NCBI GenBank assembly: GCA_036782775.1
Contig: DAIPYJ010000004.1
Span: 34,519-98,518 of the forward strand
Direction of reading: 5' to 3'
From: CF-13 sp036782775
GTDB taxonomy: Bacteria > Chloroflexota > Dormibacteria > CF-121
Length of the DNA stretch: 64,000 nucleotides
Shown here: piece by piece, positions 50,113 to 58,887 of the stretch
Layout: each line of letters begins with the position of its first letter
How positions within the stretch are numbered: the first letter of the stretch is position 1
Program-made: the position numbers and the translations under genes
The notes under the pieces: generated by a model
Databases searched by the model: none
What the model was told of the DNA's origin: nothing
The model's input: only the letters and a program-made list of their open reading frames with translations

Positions 50113-52433
50113 GCGACGAGCTCGAGCGCCTCGCGCTCGGTTGCCTGATCGCCGCCTTCGACGGGATCACGCTTCCCGCCTGGATGCGTGACCAGATCGG
50201 CGCCGGGCTGGGCGGCGTCATCCTCTATGCCCGCAACATCGAATCCCGAACGCAGGTGGCCGCCTTGACCGCAGCGCTCCGCGCGGCCCGGGACGACATC
50301 CTGATCACGACCGACGAAGAGGGCGGAGACGTCACCCGGCTCGAAGCCCTGACCGGTAGCTCCTATCCGGGGAACTTCGCGCTCGGCCGGATCAATGACC
50401 TGGCGCTTACGCAGGCGGTGGCCGCCAGCATCGCTGGGGATCTGGCCGAGGTCGGCATCAATCTCGATTTCGCCCCGGTCGCCGACGTCAACAGCAACCC
50501 GGACAATCCGATCATCGGCGTGCGCGCCTTCGGCGACATCCCCGAGCTGGCCGCCGCCCACGTGGCGGCATTCGTCAAAGGCCTGCAATCGCATGGAGTG
50601 GCGGCCTGTGCCAAACACTTCCCCGGTCACGGGGACACCTCGGTCGACTCCCACCGGCAGCTTCCGACCACTGACCTATCTCGTGACGAGCTGGCAGCCA
50701 GCCTGCTTCCCTTTCGAGCCGCGATCGAGGCCGGCGTGGAAGCCATCATGACGGCCCACCTGCTGGTGCCGGCCTACGACACGCTCCCGGCAACGCTCAG
50801 CCGGCGCATTCTGCATGACCTGCTCCGTGGCGAGCTCGGGTTCGACGGACTGATCGTCACCGATGCGCTGGACATGCGCGCGATCAGCGCCACCCTTGGC
50901 CGCGAGCAGGCTTCCGTGCAGGCCCTCGTCGCGGGCGCCGATTCGATCATCCTCGGCGGTGACGTTGCGGACGATGCCCTCGTCGATCGGGTCGCGAAGG
51001 TAATCGTCGATGCCGTGCAAGATGGAACGCTAGCTCGCGAACGGCTGGCCGACGCCAATGCGCGCAACCGGAGAACGGCAGCGAGGTATCCAACCGCCAA
51101 GCCCACTACGCTGGCGAGGGCTGGCCAAGACATCGGACTGGAGGCGGCGCGCCGAGCTCTCCGTGTCGAGGGCAAGATCGTTACCGGTAAGGCGCCGGTC
51201 GTCGTCGAGTTGCATCCGGAGCCGACCGCGGCCGTAGGCGTGGTTCCCTGGGGAATCGGCGAGCTCGTCAGCAGACGCGATCCATCGGCACGGGTCGTTC
51301 GCTTCGACGGCCCGCCCGTCGACCTGGAGCAGGTCAGCGCTGCCGCGGCCGGGCGATCGCTGATCCTCGTCGTTCGCGACCTGCACCGGTATGGCTGGGC
51401 CGCGTCGGCTGCTGCAGCGATCGTGGCCGGGCATCCGGGCACCGTCGTGGTCGACATGGGTCTGCCGCGATCGGTGCCTGGGAGCGCCGGATACATCGCG
51501 ACCCATGGCGCCGGTCGCGCTAACGCGGTGGCCGCGATCGAAGCGCTCTTTGCGACCCAAGCCGCTGGGACCACATCGACCGAGCAGGTTCACGCGCGCG
51601 CCGCCGACCTGCATCGTCTCGACAGCAAAACGTTGCTCTCGCTGATGCACAACGAAGATCGCCGCGCGGTCGAGCAGGTTGGCCAGTGTATCGACGCCAT
51701 CGCCGCCGCCGTCGAGGCGATCACGGAGCGTTTGCGCCGCGGCGGCGCCCTTCACTATTTCGGGGCCGGCACCAGCGGTCGCCTGGCGGCGCTCGATGCG
51801 ATCGAGTGCCCGGCCACCTTTGGGATCGCGGCCGAGGTCGTCGTGCCGCACGTGGCCGCCACCGACGCCGACGAAGATGACCTCGGGCTCGGGGCCGCCG
51901 AGGCGAGCGCGGCCGATTTGGGTGATCGTGATGCCGTCGTCGGGGTGAGCGCGAGCGGGACGACGGGCTATGTGCAGGCTGCCCTCGATCACGCCCGCTC
52001 GCGTGGCGCCCTGACGATTGCGCTGACCTGCGCGCCGGGCTCGGCGCTGGGCCGGATGGCCGAGCTTGCCATCGAGGTGCCGACCGGTCCCGAGCTGGTG
52101 GCTGGCTCGACCCGGCTCAAGGCGGGCACCGCCCAGAAGATCGTGCTCAACATGCTGAGCACGACGGTGTTCACCCGGCTTGGGCACGTCTATCGCGGCC
52201 GGATGGTGGATATGGTCCCCACCAACGAGAAGCTGCGCCGCCGGGCGGCAGCGATCGTCCGAGATCTGACCGGGGCAAACGCGACCGAGGTCGACAACGC
52301 CCTGGCGCAAGCGGGTGGAAACGCCAAACTCGCGGTTTTGATGCTCCAGACCGGTCTCTCGGTCGAGGTCGCGCGAGCCCGTCTGCTCGAGGACCAGGGC
52401 GACCTCTCGGTCGCGCTCGGCGAATCCCCATGA
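50109..52433 (+). CDS. NagZ-MurQ fusion: beta-N-acetylglucosaminidase joined to MurNAc-6-phosphate etherase
   Basis: 774 residues. Residues 1-330 are a GH3 NagZ domain: TDEEGGDVTRLE, AKHFPGHGDTSVDSH with the catalytic His loop, and VTDALDM with the nucleophile Asp. Residues 340-485 are a GH3-C-like domain. Residues 490-774 are MurQ: RLDSKTLLSLMHNEDRRA, YFGAGTSGRLAALDAIECPAT (SIS domain with the catalytic Glu), GVSASGTTGYV, GSTRLKAGTAQK and VPTNEKL. One chain would therefore free GlcNAc from muropeptides or chitin oligomers and convert MurNAc-6-P to GlcNAc-6-P plus lactate. It is followed by nagA. Confidence 0.9.
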   Translation: MSDELERLALGCLIAAFDGITLPAWMRDQIGAGLGGVILYARNIESRTQVAALTAALRAARDDILITTDEEGGDVTRLEALTGSSYPGNFALGRINDLALTQAVAASIAGDLAEVGINLDFAPVADVNSNPDNPIIGVRAFGDIPELAAAHVAAFVKGLQSHGVAACAKHFPGHGDTSVDSHRQLPTTDLSRDELAASLLPFRAAIEAGVEAIMTAHLLVPAYDTLPATLSRRILHDLLRGELGFDGLIVTDALDMRAISATLGREQASVQALVAGADSIILGGDVADDALVDRVAKVIVDAVQDGTLARERLADANARNRRTAARYPTAKPTTLARAGQDIGLEAARRALRVEGKIVTGKAPVVVELHPEPTAAVGVVPWGIGELVSRRDPSARVVRFDGPPVDLEQVSAAAAGRSLILVVRDLHRYGWAASAAAAIVAGHPGTVVVDMGLPRSVPGSAGYIATHGAGRANAVAAIEALFATQAAGTTSTEQVHARAADLHRLDSKTLLSLMHNEDRRAVEQVGQCIDAIAAAVEAITERLRRGGALHYFGAGTSGRLAALDAIECPATFGIAAEVVVPHVAATDADEDDLGLGAAEASAADLGDRDAVVGVSASGTTGYVQAALDHARSRGALTIALTCAPGSALGRMAELAIEVPTGPELVAGSTRLKAGTAQKIVLNMLSTTVFTRLGHVYRGRMVDMVPTNEKLRRRAAAIVRDLTGANATEVDNALAQAGGNAKLAVLMLQTGLSVEVARARLLEDQGDLSVALGESP

Positions 52434-53554
52434 GCATCCTACTACGGGGACCTGTCCATGCCCAGGCGCCAGCGGACTCAGCAGTCTTCGTGCAGGATGG
52501 CCAGATCAGCTGGGTCGGCCAGGGCACGCCTCCCGCCGCGGCCGATCTCGAGCTGGTCGCCAAACCCGGAGAGCTGATCGCCCCCGGGTTCATCGACCTG
52601 CAGGTCAACGGGTTCCGCGGGCACGACGCGGCCTCCGGCGCCGACGGGGTTATGGCGATCTCCAGGCTGCTTCCCGAACACGGCGTGACGAGCTTCCTGC
52701 CGACCTTGATCTCGAGGCCGCTGGACGAAGCGTGTCGCTTCGTGGAGAGCGTTCGGGCAACGCAAGGAACGGGCGCGCGCGTCCTGGGCGCGCACCTCGA
52801 AGGACCATTCCTCAATCCGGGTTTTCGCGGCGCGCACGACGCGAAGGCGCTGCTCGAGCCGACGCCAGCCCGCATCGACCAGCTGCTGGCCTTCGCCCCG
52901 CGGATGATCACCCTGGCGCCCGAACTTCCAGGCGCGCTTGAGGCGATTGCCCGCCTGAGCGCAGCCGGCGTCGTGGTGGCGGCCGGCCACAGCGGGGCGG
53001 ACTACGCGGAGGGCGAACGGGCGATCGACGCCGGCGTCCGGTTCGGAACGCACTTGTACAACGCGATGCGCGAGTTCCATCATCGGCGGCCCGGATTGGT
53101 CGGCGCGCTTCTGATCGATGGACGGGCAACGGTTGGATTGATCGCCGACGGCGAGCATCTCCACGATGCAACCTGCGAGCAGGTCTTCCACCTCAAGTCG
53201 CCCGGACACGTCGCGCTCACCACCGACCAGACCGCCGCCGCCGGCGCGCCCGCCGGCCATTACTCGCTCGGCGGTCGAGAGGTGATCAGCGATGGGCACG
53301 CCGTTCGACTGGAGGACGGGACGCTCGCTGGCAGCGTTGCCACCATGGACGAACTGGTGCGACGGACCGCCCAACTCCCGGGGATGTCGCTCCACGACGC
53401 GGTGACGATGGCCGCAACCTCACCGGCCGACGTCCTCGGTGAGCCCCAGCTCGGCCGGCTGCGTCCGGGCGCAAGGGCCGACATCATCATTCTCGATCAG
53501 GAGCTTCGCGTGCGCCTGACCATCATCGGGGGACGTGTCGTCTTCCAACGCTGA
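52430..53554 (+). CDS. nagA: N-acetylglucosamine-6-phosphate deacetylase
   Basis: 374 residues, amidohydrolase fold. GELIAPGFIDLQVNGFRGHDA, GAHLEGPFLNPGFRGAHD, VAAGHSGADYAEGERAI, GTHLYNAMREFHHRRPG and TTDQTAAAGAP with the catalytic Asp. It converts GlcNAc-6-P to GlcN-6-P. ATG overlaps the fusion enzyme's stop, so the two act in sequence in one operon. Confidence 0.94.
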   Translation: MSILLRGPVHAQAPADSAVFVQDGQISWVGQGTPPAAADLELVAKPGELIAPGFIDLQVNGFRGHDAASGADGVMAISRLLPEHGVTSFLPTLISRPLDEACRFVESVRATQGTGARVLGAHLEGPFLNPGFRGAHDAKALLEPTPARIDQLLAFAPRMITLAPELPGALEAIARLSAAGVVVAAGHSGADYAEGERAIDAGVRFGTHLYNAMREFHHRRPGLVGALLIDGRATVGLIADGEHLHDATCEQVFHLKSPGHVALTTDQTAAAGAPAGHYSLGGREVISDGHAVRLEDGTLAGSVATMDELVRRTAQLPGMSLHDAVTMAATSPADVLGEPQLGRLRPGARADIIILDQELRVRLTIIGGRVVFQR

Positions 53555-54599
53555 GCACCCGGTGCAGGCGAGCACGTTTCGGGAAGAGATCGCCGAGCAA
53601 CCGGAGGTCGCGGCCCGCCTGCTCGAGCAGATGCCGGCGTTCGCTCGCATCGGTGCCGCGATCAAGGCCGCCGAGCCGGCCGGAATCATGATCGCGGCCC
53701 GCGGCAGCTCTGACCACGCGGCGATCTATGCGAAGTACGTCTTTCAATTGCGCAACCGGCTGCCGGTCGCGCTCGCGGCGCCATCGCTGTTCACCAACTA
53801 CGGCGTGGCACCCGCGATCGGCCGCTACTGCGTCATGGGCATTTCTCAGTCCGGGGCGTCGCCCGATGTCATCGCGGTGATTGCCGAGGCCCGCCGCCAG
53901 GGTGCGCTCACGATCGCGGTGACCAATCACGGCGACTCGCGGCTGGCGGAAACCGCCGAGCATGTGATTCCGCTGAACGCCGGCGAAGAGCGCAGCGTAC
54001 CCGCCTCCAAGACCTATACGGCGACCTTAATCGCGATCGCGTTGCTGTCGCTGGCGATGCATCCGGAAGCCGGGTTAGAGGCCGGCTTGCGGGCGGTTCC
54101 CGACGCGATGCGGCTGGCAATTTCGGGCGAAGCGGCAGCGGCGGAAATGGCCGCGGCGCTGGCCGCGTCGCGGCTGATCGTGATCGGACGGGGCTTCAAT
54201 CTCTCGACTGCCGAGGAGCTGGCCCTCAAGTTGATGGAAACCAGCTACGTTCTGGCGCGGGCCTGGTCGGCTGCCGACTTCATGCACGGACCGGTGGCCA
54301 TCATCGATGGCGACCTGCCACTACTCGTGATCGAAACCCAGGGCCCAACCTTCGCCGACGGGCGTCAGATCGCGGACCAATTGCTGGCAAAGGGTGCGCG
54401 CGTCTTTCAACTCAGCGATGGAACGCCGCCGCTGGCCGGAAGCACAGCCGCGGTCCTGCTGCGAAGCGGCCTGCCGGAATCGCTGACGCCGCTGCCGTTG
54501 ACGGTTGCGGCCCAGCTGTTTGCCTATCACCTGGCGCTGGCGCGCGGGCTGGACCCCGATCAACCGCGGGCGCTGAAGAAAGTCACCAGGACGTGGTAA
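53535..54599 (+). CDS. double-SIS protein, probable glucosamine-6-phosphate deaminase (NagB-II type)
   Basis: 354 residues with two SIS domains and no glutaminase domain: ARGSSDHAAIYAKYVFQ, GISQSGASPDVIA and AWSAADFMHGPVAIID with the GlmS-like isomerase signature. Such GlmS-related SIS proteins act as deaminases feeding GlcN-6-P into glycolysis, or as sugar isomerases. It completes the pathway from GlcNAc/MurNAc-6-P to fructose-6-P. The GTG start overlaps nagA by 20 bases; a GTG at 53562 is an alternative start. Confidence 0.85.
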   Translation: MSSSNAEHPVQASTFREEIAEQPEVAARLLEQMPAFARIGAAIKAAEPAGIMIAARGSSDHAAIYAKYVFQLRNRLPVALAAPSLFTNYGVAPAIGRYCVMGISQSGASPDVIAVIAEARRQGALTIAVTNHGDSRLAETAEHVIPLNAGEERSVPASKTYTATLIAIALLSLAMHPEAGLEAGLRAVPDAMRLAISGEAAAAEMAAALAASRLIVIGRGFNLSTAEELALKLMETSYVLARAWSAADFMHGPVAIIDGDLPLLVIETQGPTFADGRQIADQLLAKGARVFQLSDGTPPLAGSTAAVLLRSGLPESLTPLPLTVAAQLFAYHLALARGLDPDQPRALKKVTRTW

Positions 54600-54607
54600 G
54601 CAGCTAA

Positions 54608-55036
54608 CTAACTCGGTTTCGGCAGCTCGATCGAACCGTCGTCGCGAAGCGTCCAGAAGGGATTGTGCGCGACCTCCCACGGATGGCCGTCCGGATCGAT
54701 GAAGATCCCGTTGTAGCCGCCCCAGAACGTCTTGCCCCCTGATCGGCCGATCGTCGCCCCAGCCGCTCGAGCCTCGAGGAGGATCTGGTCGACGTCTTCT
54801 GGCGATCCGACGTTGTAGGCAAGCGTCACGCCACCCCAGCCGCCGTTATCTTGCATCATGCTGTCTTCAGCCAGATCTTCACGGGTCCACAGCGCGAGTA
54901 CCATGCAGCCCGCCTGAAAGAACACGACGCCTTCTTCCGGTTTGCTGTCGCTCGTCCAGCCCAGCTTTTCGTAGAAGGCGCGCGACTGCGCCAGATCGGC
55001 AACGCCGAGCGTGATCACCGAGACCCGCTGCTGCAT
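54608..55036 (-). CDS. VOC (glyoxalase/bleomycin-resistance fold) protein
   Basis: 142 residues. VSVITLGVADLAQSRAFYEKLGW starts the first beta-alpha-beta-beta-beta repeat, and GIFIDPDGHPWEVAHN closes the second with a metal-site-like Glu. Function is likely an isomerase, dioxygenase or resistance enzyme; the substrate is unknown. Its start overlaps the neighbouring small gene by 22 bases. Confidence 0.85.
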   Translation of the reverse strand: MQQRVSVITLGVADLAQSRAFYEKLGWTSDSKPEEGVVFFQAGCMVLALWTREDLAEDSMMQDNGGWGGVTLAYNVGSPEDVDQILLEARAAGATIGRSGGKTFWGGYNGIFIDPDGHPWEVAHNPFWTLRDDGSIELPKPS

Positions 55037-55299
55037 CTTTCCTCCTCACACAATCGAGATTTCGCGCCCAAGCTGACCTCGGACGGCTCGCGGCCGGGCC
55101 GATGGACAACGACGCCGGCGACGCAGTCGAACGCCCCACCGTCGAGAACAAGGTCGCTGCTCGACACCGTCAGCGTGAGACGCAGCGTGCGCCGATCGTC
55201 AACGATCTCGACTGTCGTCGTGCCGGGTTGCGCGGGATAGACATGAAACGCCAGCGGATCCCAGGCCGAGTCCCTGATCCACAGCCGGTCGCCGCCCAC
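55015..55299 (-). CDS. small beta-rich hypothetical protein
   Basis: 94 residues from a GTG at 55299. The segments DRLWIRDSAWDPLAFHVYPA, TTVEIVDDRRTLRLTLTVSS and DLVLDGGAF suggest a small beta-sandwich like the C-terminal caps of glycoside hydrolases. It sits 32 bases after the metallo-beta-lactamase-fold gene's stop. GC-rich third positions favour coding, but the start and function are uncertain. Confidence 0.4.
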   Translation of the reverse strand: MGGDRLWIRDSAWDPLAFHVYPAQPGTTTVEIVDDRRTLRLTLTVSSSDLVLDGGAFDCVAGVVVHRPGREPSEVSLGAKSRLCEEERCSSGSR

Positions 55300-55330
55300 T
55301 GCGATGACCGCGCCGGCTGCGCGGCCCTGA

Positions 55331-55912
55331 TTACCAGCCGCGTTCGATCCATTCGTCGAGATGCGGACGCTCGCGGCCGACCGTCGTCGGCTTGCCGTGC
55401 CCTGGCAGGACCTCGGTCTCGTCGGGCAGGGTGAAGAGTCTCTCTTTGATGCTCTCGATGATGGTCGGGAAGCTGGCATATGGGTTCCCGGTGTTGCCGG
55501 GGCCGCCAGGAAACAGCGTGTCCCCGGAAAACAGCCGCTCTCCGGCGAGAAAACAGACGCTGCCGGGTGTATGTCCCGGCGTGTGCAGCGCGACCACTTC
55601 GTAGTCGCCGAAGCGAAACCGCTCCCCGTCGGAGATCCGATGGTCGGCGGGCATCGGCATCATCGACTCATCGAGCTCGTGGCAGCTGAAGCGCGCCTGC
55701 GTCTTCTCGCGGACGGCTTTCAACGCCTGAACATGGTCGTGATGGCCGTGCGTCGTCAGGATGTGACTGACGCGCATGCCCTCGAGCTCCTTCAGGATTC
55801 GCGGCGCCTCGTTGGCCGCGTCGATGACCAGCGCTTCTTTTGTCTTGTCGTCGCTTAGGACGTACACGTTGTTGTCGTAGGGACCAACGGCGAAACTTCG
55901 CAATCGATACAA
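55331..55912 (-). CDS. metallo-beta-lactamase-fold hydrolase (glyoxalase II-like)
   Basis: 193 residues. THGHHDHVQAL is the HxHxDH metal motif; HTPGHTPGSVCFL, LFSGDTLFPGG and LPGHGKPTT supply the remaining ligands. Small enzymes of this family are hydroxyacylglutathione hydrolases, persulfide dioxygenases or related thioesterases. No partner glutathione gene is nearby, so the substrate is unassigned. Confidence 0.9.
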   Translation of the reverse strand: MYRLRSFAVGPYDNNVYVLSDDKTKEALVIDAANEAPRILKELEGMRVSHILTTHGHHDHVQALKAVREKTQARFSCHELDESMMPMPADHRISDGERFRFGDYEVVALHTPGHTPGSVCFLAGERLFSGDTLFPGGPGNTGNPYASFPTIIESIKERLFTLPDETEVLPGHGKPTTVGRERPHLDEWIERGW

Positions 55913-55950
55913 GGCATCACGAAGTCTAGCCCCTCTCCGAGAATTACCTG

Positions 55951-56802
55951 ATGGCCCTCGAACGACGCATCGGCATGCACATGCGAACCGGACGGGGACT
56001 CGAGCGCGCCGTCGAGATGATCAAGGCGTTGCAGCTCAAGGCCGTGCAGATCTTCACCGACAATCCAAGTGCCTGGCGGTCGGCGCCGGTCGATCCGAAG
56101 GCAACAGAATTCTTTCGCCGATCGCTGCAAGACCTCGACGTCCGGCCGGCGCTTTCGCACGCGATGTATCTGATCAACCTGGCGGGGCCGAATCCGAACT
56201 TTCAGAAAAAATCGCGGCAGGCGCTACTGGCCGAGCTCGAGCGGGCGCCCTCGTACGGATGCAGCTACGTCGTCGTGCATGTCGGCAGCCACATGGGCGA
56301 AGGGGCGCAGGCCGGCATTGACCGTGTTGTCGCGGCGCTCGATGAGGTGCTGACCAGGGCGTCGGGCTCGGCGATGTGCCTGTTGGAGACATCCGCCGGA
56401 GGCGGTGCCTATGTCGGCGCGAAGTTCGAGGACCTGGCACAGATCCTCGGACGCCTGCCGCAGCACGCGGCGCGCCTCGGCGTCTGCTTCGACACGGCGC
56501 ACGCCTACGCCTCCGGCTACGATGACGCGGGCGCCGACGGCATGAGGAGCACTATCGATCAACTGACGACCATCGTCCCCGCCGAGCGAATCCGCGCCTG
56601 CCACTGCAACGACACCACGGTCGCTCTGGGAGGCAAAGCGGATCGCCACGTCAATATCGGCCAGGGCAACATCGGCGTCGAGGGCTTCCGCGCCCTGCTC
56701 AACGATGCGCGCCTGGCGCATTGCGCCTTCGTCCTCGAAACCCCGGGCGAGGAGATGCTCGAAGGGCTCCAGAACCTCACCACGCTGCGATCGCTGCTGT
56801 GA
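55951..56802 (+). CDS. nfo: endonuclease IV (AP endonuclease, Nfo)
   Basis: 283 residues with a TIM barrel. It cuts DNA at abasic sites in base-excision repair. Visible zinc-site motifs: ALSHAMYLINLAGPN, VVHVGSHMGEG, CLLETSAGGG, VCFDTAHAYASGYD and RHVNIGQGNIG. Its stop overlaps the HAD gene's GTG. Confidence 0.92.
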   Translation: MALERRIGMHMRTGRGLERAVEMIKALQLKAVQIFTDNPSAWRSAPVDPKATEFFRRSLQDLDVRPALSHAMYLINLAGPNPNFQKKSRQALLAELERAPSYGCSYVVVHVGSHMGEGAQAGIDRVVAALDEVLTRASGSAMCLLETSAGGGAYVGAKFEDLAQILGRLPQHAARLGVCFDTAHAYASGYDDAGADGMRSTIDQLTTIVPAERIRACHCNDTTVALGGKADRHVNIGQGNIGVEGFRALLNDARLAHCAFVLETPGEEMLEGLQNLTTLRSLL

Positions 56803-57560
56803 TCGAGGCCATCCTCTTCGATTATGGCCATACCTTGATTCACTTCGACGACCGGCCGCACGACCGCCTGCTCGATGCCTACGAGAAGATCAATCATTTG
56901 CTCGCCGAGCGGCTACGGCGCGACGTTCCGGGGGCCACGGTGCTGATCGAGAAAGTCTCGCGAGCCGTCGACGACGAGATCCAGCGCGATTACGCCACCG
57001 GACGCGAAGAAGAAGTCGAAATCGCGGGCCTCTACGACAAGGCACTGCGCGCGCTCGGCCTCGAGCTCGACCCTGCCGTCATCGAGCAAGTCATGGAGCT
57101 GGAACAGGACGGCTGGATTGGGGCGGTTCATGTCGGCCCCGACGTCGGTTCGACGCTCCAAAGGCTGCGCACGGACGGTTTGCGGCTCGGAATCGTCTCC
57201 AACGCGGCCTATCTGCCGCGGTTGATGGTCGGCCAGATGCGCGCCCTCGGTCTGCTCGACTATTTCGACGGCGTGACCTTCTCCTCAGAGGTCGGACGGC
57301 GCAAGCCGCACGCGGCGATCTATCAAGACGCGCTTGGAAAACTCCATGTCGAGCCTGGCAATGCGCTCTTCGTCGGCGACCGGGTCAAGGAGGACATTCA
57401 GGGACCGCAGCGTCTCGGCATGCGCGCCGTGCTGACGCGCGAGTGGCGGCAAGAAGAAGATCCCGGAACTGCCGATTTCGTCATTGATCGACTGGGCGAA
57501 CTACACCCCATTGTTATGCGGTTGCGCGCGGAGCGCCCAACCGCCGATACCTATAATTAG
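56799..57560 (+). CDS. HAD-superfamily phosphatase
   Basis: 253 residues. Motif I FDYGHTLIHFD (nucleophile Asp), motif II LGIVSNA, motif III Lys in GRRKPHAAIY, motif IV GDRVKEDIQGPQRLGM. A helical cap lies at about 15-110. Substrate unknown. GTG start coupled to nfo. A TATAAT element overlaps its end. Confidence 0.87.
   Translation: MIEAILFDYGHTLIHFDDRPHDRLLDAYEKINHLLAERLRRDVPGATVLIEKVSRAVDDEIQRDYATGREEEVEIAGLYDKALRALGLELDPAVIEQVMELEQDGWIGAVHVGPDVGSTLQRLRTDGLRLGIVSNAAYLPRLMVGQMRALGLLDYFDGVTFSSEVGRRKPHAAIYQDALGKLHVEPGNALFVGDRVKEDIQGPQRLGMRAVLTREWRQEEDPGTADFVIDRLGELHPIVMRLRAERPTADTYN
57552..57557 (+). promoter_or_regulatory. -10 element (TATAAT) for the downstream XRE gene
   Basis: A perfect TATAAT ending 30 bases before the ATG at 57588, at the very end of the HAD gene. 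No good -35 was found at 16-18 bases. Confidence 0.45.
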
Positions 57561-57587
57561 CTGACGTCGCGCGAGTAGGAATCGCGG

Positions 57588-57902
57588 ATGGGACTGGAGG
57601 TAGGGGCGGTGGACTTCCGCGAATATCTGAAGCGCAAGTGTCGCGAACAGAACATATCCCTGCACCGCCTCGCCGTCCGTTGCGACCTGAATCAGATTTA
57701 TTTCTATCAGGCCGTCAACAAGAACAAAGAAAACCCGCCACCGTGGGTGCTCCGCCGGGCGGCCCCGCATCTTGGCGTGACCTACGTTGAGTTGATGATC
57801 GCCGCCGGCCACCTTAACGAGGACGACCTGCGCGAATACGGCAGCCAGGCGTCCAAGCCGCAGAAAGACCGGGAGCGAGAACGAGAAAAAGTCGGCGTCT
57901 AG
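57588..57902 (+). CDS. HTH (XRE-like) small regulator
   Basis: 104 residues. Residues 7-65 look like a lambda-repressor-type HTH: VDFREYLKRKCREQNISLHR, LAVRCDLNQIYFYQ and ENPPPWVLRRAAPHLGVTYVELM. The C-terminus is Lys/Arg/Glu-rich. AGGA precedes the ATG. Codon use is less GC-rich than in its neighbours. Target unknown. Confidence 0.7.
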   Translation: MGLEVGAVDFREYLKRKCREQNISLHRLAVRCDLNQIYFYQAVNKNKENPPPWVLRRAAPHLGVTYVELMIAAGHLNEDDLREYGSQASKPQKDREREREKVGV

Positions 57903-57914
57903 CCGGCGTCTAGC

Positions 57915-58682
57915 CTAGGCCGAGGAAGTACTGCTGCCGGCCTGAAAGTCCGAGAAGTGATAGGTCAGGTCCCAGGTGTAGGCCGTCGTGTCCATCTGGA
58001 TGCGCATCTGGTGGATGTAGTGATCTGAGGTCGAGATCCAGACGTCCACTTCAATCGCGGCGTTTGTGAGTTCGGCCTCGTCCGCCGCCGTGATGCCGCT
58101 GTTGGGATCGGCCTTGAGCTGGGCGACGTACTTTCCGGCATCCACGGTCAGCGAGAAGTGATGGACGTCGATGTTGTCCATCTGGATATCGCCCTGGTCG
58201 TCGGCCGCCCGAAAGGCGTGGGCGAACTCGAGGTTCGAGATCGGGTCCATTCCGGGGGTCACCTGACCATTGCTGTTGCCGGTGACATCCTTCCAGGCCG
58301 GGCCCTGGGAGGGAATCTGCTCGTATTCGTGGCCGCCCTCGATCCGCTCGTTGACCGCCTCGATGATGTCGCCGCTCCGGGTTGGGACCTTGAGCTGCAG
58401 GCTCAGGTTCTCTTTGTGCGGGTAGGACAGGTCGCCGGTGCCCGTGACGATGATGCCCGCGAGCCCGGCCAGGACGAGGTTGCCGTTCAGGGTGAGATGG
58501 ACGCTCTTGAGCTTGCTCATCGCGTCGCCGGCGGCAGTGATATTGGCGGTCGCGTCCAGGGACGGCGCCGGTGTCGCCGAGCCGCCGCTCAGGGAGGCCG
58601 GCAGGACCGAGTTCACCGCACCGCTCTTCCAGATCAGCAGGCACGACACGATCGCGACGATGACAGTGATTACGCGGCCCAT
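57915..58682 (-). CDS. secreted or lipoprotein of the LppX/LprAFG type
   Basis: 255 residues from the ATG at 58682. The N-terminal signal (MGRVITVIVAIVSCLLIW) may be a lipoprotein signal (VSC) or a plain anchor. The mature part has KLKSVHLTLNGNLVLAGLAG and VDVWISTSDHYIHQMRIQM, typical of LppX/LprG-like proteins that carry lipids between membrane and envelope. Cell-envelope location. Stand-alone gene. Confidence 0.75.
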   Translation of the reverse strand: MGRVITVIVAIVSCLLIWKSGAVNSVLPASLSGGSATPAPSLDATANITAAGDAMSKLKSVHLTLNGNLVLAGLAGIIVTGTGDLSYPHKENLSLQLKVPTRSGDIIEAVNERIEGGHEYEQIPSQGPAWKDVTGNSNGQVTPGMDPISNLEFAHAFRAADDQGDIQMDNIDVHHFSLTVDAGKYVAQLKADPNSGITAADEAELTNAAIEVDVWISTSDHYIHQMRIQMDTTAYTWDLTYHFSDFQAGSSTSSA

Positions 58683-58887
58683 CGCCCACGCAACGCCCGG
58701 CACTCGCCTAACTTGCTAAAGGAGAGCGCGGCCCGCCGGAAGGAGGGGTTGGCGTTGGATCCGAAGAGGGGGGACGGGAATCAGGGACGCCGGCGGGCCT
58801 AGCCAGCGCGCGGATCATATGCCAGGTTCCAGCCGCGCGACACGCCATATACGCGCTTGTTACGCAGCTGTTACGTAGACTGCCGCC

